Below, in pieces: positions 61,850-64,000 of a stretch of DNA of 64,000 bases (position 1 is the first letter of the stretch; each line of letters opens with the position of its first letter). The position numbers and the translations under genes were made by a program. The stretch lies in NCBI GenBank assembly GCA_044224515.1, contig JBGAKH010000009.1:124001-188000 (forward strand), written 5' to 3'. The notes beneath the pieces were generated by a model. The model was not told the origin of the DNA and searched no databases. It was given only the letters and a program-made list of their open reading frames with translations. Source of the stretch: JBBATK01 sp044224515 (lineage in GTDB: Bacteria > Bacteroidota > Ignavibacteria > Kapaibacteriales > NICIL-2).

Positions 61850-63312
61850 GTATAGCACGCGCCAAGATATCATGGTCGACGATAGAGAATTGGAGTTGGA
61901 TACTTGCGCTACCGCTTGGTTTTAGCACATCTGCATTTCAGCTCTTTAACATCGAAAAAGCCGGGTTTACCATGGCTGATATCGGTGCGATTATCTTCGG
62001 TGTCTTGTGTGTGTATCGAGCTTGCACAGGACAAAAAGCAATGATCTGGCGAGTCGATCTCAGTCTGTTCCTCATCTTCGCTTTTTTTGGACTCATGCTC
62101 TTGAGCGTCGTACCACCGTTAGTGAGTGGTTCACGCATGCAAATGATGCAGTATTTGAAGTCCAGCACTCACTTCAGTTACATGTGGTTTTTCACCGTGT
62201 GCTGCGCTGCTATGCCGGTTGACACACGCATTATTCTACGGGCAATTCGTGGTTACGTGTATGCTGCAATTCCGGTGAGCTTATTCGGTATATATCAGGT
62301 TCCGGCTCGTGCATTCGATCTACCTTTTGCCTGGATTAAAATGACGAATGTCTCCATTGGAAGCGATGAGCAGTTGTCTCTCGGCTACGAAGGCTTTTTT
62401 CGTGCCACATCCTTCTTCAGTGAACCTTCGACCTTGGCCTTTTTCACCAGCTTTGCCGCGGTGTTTCTTCTCATACCCTATTTGGTGTACGATGTACGAA
62501 TTATCCGTAGTCGCTTCCTGTTCTACTTGAGCATGTACAGCACTTTTACGGCGATGTTCTTGACCTTCTCCTTGACGATTGTGGCTCAGCTCAGTGCCTT
62601 CATTTTTGTGCTCATGTTGATTTCGCGAGGATCCAATTATAGGAAACTTGTTCGCATTATCGTGACAATGTCGACAGTGTTTTACTTAGCGAACTCAGCG
62701 GTGTCGTTTTATTCTAGTACCGACGTCTTCGATCTGTATTTCCGTCGCATCGTGGCAAATCTGTTTAAGACATCGAAGGTTGAAACAACGATGGGGGACT
62801 CGTTTGAAACACGTGCTACCGATCAACGCGCTGCATACAGCATTTGGAAAAAAGCACCTTTCCTCGGTACCGGTTTTGGATGCTTGATGTACGTGAAAGC
62901 GGGGGATGGTGAGCGCTACATTTCAACGCACCAGACCTATCTCTATGCTCTGGCCACGACAGGTTTTGCGGGCGGAATCATCATGTTTGTGCTGATGCTA
63001 ACGCTAAGTATAAGTGCCTTTCAGGTGTTCTTTCGCTATAGGCGAACGCACACTGACGTGGATGCCTCGCTTATCGTCATTGCGATTGCACCGTTTGCTG
63101 CGGCAAACCAGTTTGTCTTCGGTTTGTCGAGTGATAATCTGACTGTTTCATACAGTTGGATCATGATTGGTTTGGTCTGTAGTATCCTCTACAATCCCGA
63201 GTACCGAAAACTACACTCATTTCCCACCTTTCGCTTTTTTGTGCCGCAGCAATTGTTTGGTTTGCGACCTATACGAGCTGCCCTCCCTTCACCACTTCAA
63301 GGAGAACTATGA
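61846..63312 (+). CDS. O-antigen ligase/polymerase-like membrane protein
   Basis: 488 residues with about ten to twelve hydrophobic segments from residue 17 to ~450. A larger non-membrane loop with FKTSKVETTMGDSFETRATD leads into WKKAPFLGTGFGCLMYV and YISTHQTYLYALATTGFAGG, the Wzy_C-type pattern (G-x-G-x-G, then H-x-x-Y-L, then G) of O-antigen ligases and polymerases. It would work at the inner membrane on lipid-linked glycan. ATGA overlaps join it to the dehydrogenase gene before it and folD after it, an odd mixture of functions. Confidence 0.82.
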   Translation: MSIARAKISWSTIENWSWILALPLGFSTSAFQLFNIEKAGFTMADIGAIIFGVLCVYRACTGQKAMIWRVDLSLFLIFAFFGLMLLSVVPPLVSGSRMQMMQYLKSSTHFSYMWFFTVCCAAMPVDTRIILRAIRGYVYAAIPVSLFGIYQVPARAFDLPFAWIKMTNVSIGSDEQLSLGYEGFFRATSFFSEPSTLAFFTSFAAVFLLIPYLVYDVRIIRSRFLFYLSMYSTFTAMFLTFSLTIVAQLSAFIFVLMLISRGSNYRKLVRIIVTMSTVFYLANSAVSFYSSTDVFDLYFRRIVANLFKTSKVETTMGDSFETRATDQRAAYSIWKKAPFLGTGFGCLMYVKAGDGERYISTHQTYLYALATTGFAGGIIMFVLMLTLSISAFQVFFRYRRTHTDVDASLIVIAIAPFAAANQFVFGLSSDNLTVSYSWIMIGLVCSILYNPEYRKLHSFPTFRFFVPQQLFGLRPIRAALPSPLQGEL

Positions 63313-64000
63313 TATTGATCGACGGCAAAGCAACCGCGGCCGCAATTCGAGAAGAAGTTCGCGAAGCGATTGTTCAACGAAGCGCCGCAGGCAAACAACC
63401 ACCGGGCTTGTCGTTGCTCTTGGTTGGTGATGATCCTGCATCGGCGGTATATGTTGGAGGAAAAGACAAAGCTTGTGCGGAAGTAGGAATGAAATCGACA
63501 ATCACGCGCCTTGCCGCAGACGCGACCCAGGCCGAAGTGTTGGAGATTATCGCGACTTGGAATAATGACCCGCAAGTACACGGTATCCTGGTGCAACTTC
63601 CTTTGCCCAAGCATATCGATGAGCATAAAGTGATTATGAGCATCGACCCCGATAAAGACGTCGATGGATTTCATCCCGTAAGTGTCGGACGCCTCAGTAT
63701 CGGACTACCGGGCTTCGTCTCGTGCACGCCTGCCGGGATCGTGGAGCTCCTACTTCGCTATGGCATTGAGACCAAGGGACGTCATGTTGTGGTTGTAGGT
63801 CGTTCCAACATTGTGGGCAAACCGATGGCAAACCTCTTGCTACGCAAGGGCAAGGGTGGCGATGCGACTGTGACTGTTTGTCACTCCGCCACGCCATCGT
63901 TGCGCGAGTACACGAGGCAAGCAGACATCCTGATCGCTGCCGTGGGTATCGCGCAACTCATCAAAGCTGAGGATGTGAAAGAGGGAGCAGTCGTTATCGA
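63309..64000 (+). CDS. folD: FolD, methylene-THF dehydrogenase/cyclohydrolase (3' end cut)
   Basis: Interconverts 5,10-methylene-, methenyl- and 10-formyl-tetrahydrofolate. The first 230 codons are in the window; the gene continues past base 64000. Signatures: YVGGKDKAC with Tyr48 and Lys52 (Y-x-x-x-K active site), GILVQLPLPKHI, DPDKDVDGFHP, SCTPAGIVELL and VVVGRSNIVGKPMANLLL. GGAG precedes the ATG, which overlaps the upstream stop by four bases. Confidence 0.95.
   Translation, partial: MILIDGKATAAAIREEVREAIVQRSAAGKQPPGLSLLLVGDDPASAVYVGGKDKACAEVGMKSTITRLAADATQAEVLEIIATWNNDPQVHGILVQLPLPKHIDEHKVIMSIDPDKDVDGFHPVSVGRLSIGLPGFVSCTPAGIVELLLRYGIETKGRHVVVVGRSNIVGKPMANLLLRKGKGGDATVTVCHSATPSLREYTRQADILIAAVGIAQLIKAEDVKEGAVVI

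Noticed and set aside
1..64000. CRISPR arrays, rRNA, tRNA, prophage or a defence island
   Set aside because: No regularly spaced direct repeats with unique spacers, no tRNA cloverleaf or rRNA sequence, and no Cas, restriction, toxin-antitoxin or phage proteins were recognised.

Overview
The window looks like a piece of a Bacteroidota/Chlorobiota-type chromosome, possibly a Kapabacteria-like lineage (inference, not proven here). Four signs support this: at least six secreted proteins carry type IX secretion system (T9SS) C-terminal sorting tails or close relatives of them; -7 promoter elements of the form TAnnTTTG stand before many genes; typical families of this group are present (IgGFc-binding, GEVED, SBBP beta-propeller, DUF6029-like, DUF2851, DUF4918/SMUG2); and there is a bacillithiol gene (bshA). 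No rRNA, tRNA, CRISPR array, prophage or complete insertion sequence was seen.

Layout. 1-6.2 kb, minus strand: the start of an exported protein, ugd, a small membrane protein, two translationally coupled exported TldD/TldE-like proteins, and a small T9SS cargo. 6.3-13.3 kb, plus strand: a TlpA-like thioredoxin, an outer-membrane barrel, the tRNA selenouridine synthase mnmH, and a coupled pair made of a small T9SS-like secreted protein and an IgGFc-binding domain fused to a beta-barrel. 13.9-25.2 kb: an OmpA protein with calcium-binding TSP3 repeats, a GH3 glycosidase overlapping a SMUG2-type DNA glycosylase, a CorC/HlyC protein, an IS630 remnant running into a purine nucleoside phosphorylase, pth, a cyclic-nucleotide-gated channel with an altered pore, and divergent yigZ and bshA.

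25.7-48.0 kb is a surface-protein region. Three very large T9SS cargo proteins share Ig-like 'W-S-T-G-E' modules; they are followed by an OmpA protein with two OmpA domains, a fibronectin-type-III protein on the other strand, and an 1829-residue GEVED/beta-helix protein whose codon use and strong terminator suggest very high expression. 48.2-64 kb is mainly housekeeping: alpha-glucan phosphorylase, a secreted protein of a family often labelled asparagine synthetase B, the mtaB-lipoprotein-truA cluster, an M48 lipoprotein protease, pyrF, DUF2851, a family-9 glycosyltransferase, and an overlapping threonine dehydrogenase - O-antigen ligase/polymerase - folD operon cut by the window end.

Themes: envelope building and surface display dominate. 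Many gene pairs overlap by 1-4 bases (TAATG, TGATG, ATGA, GTGA), implying translational coupling. Intergenic regions repeatedly hold perfect GC-rich palindromes with loops of about three bases and no T-tract, next to classical T-tract terminators. Candidates for something undescribed are the exported TldD/TldE-like pair, the IgGFc-barrel system, the C-terminal-histidine variant of the T9SS tail, the non-GYG channel, and the overlapping-helix RNA element downstream of bshA. Several listed starts are my choice of an internal start codon; the reason is given in each entry.
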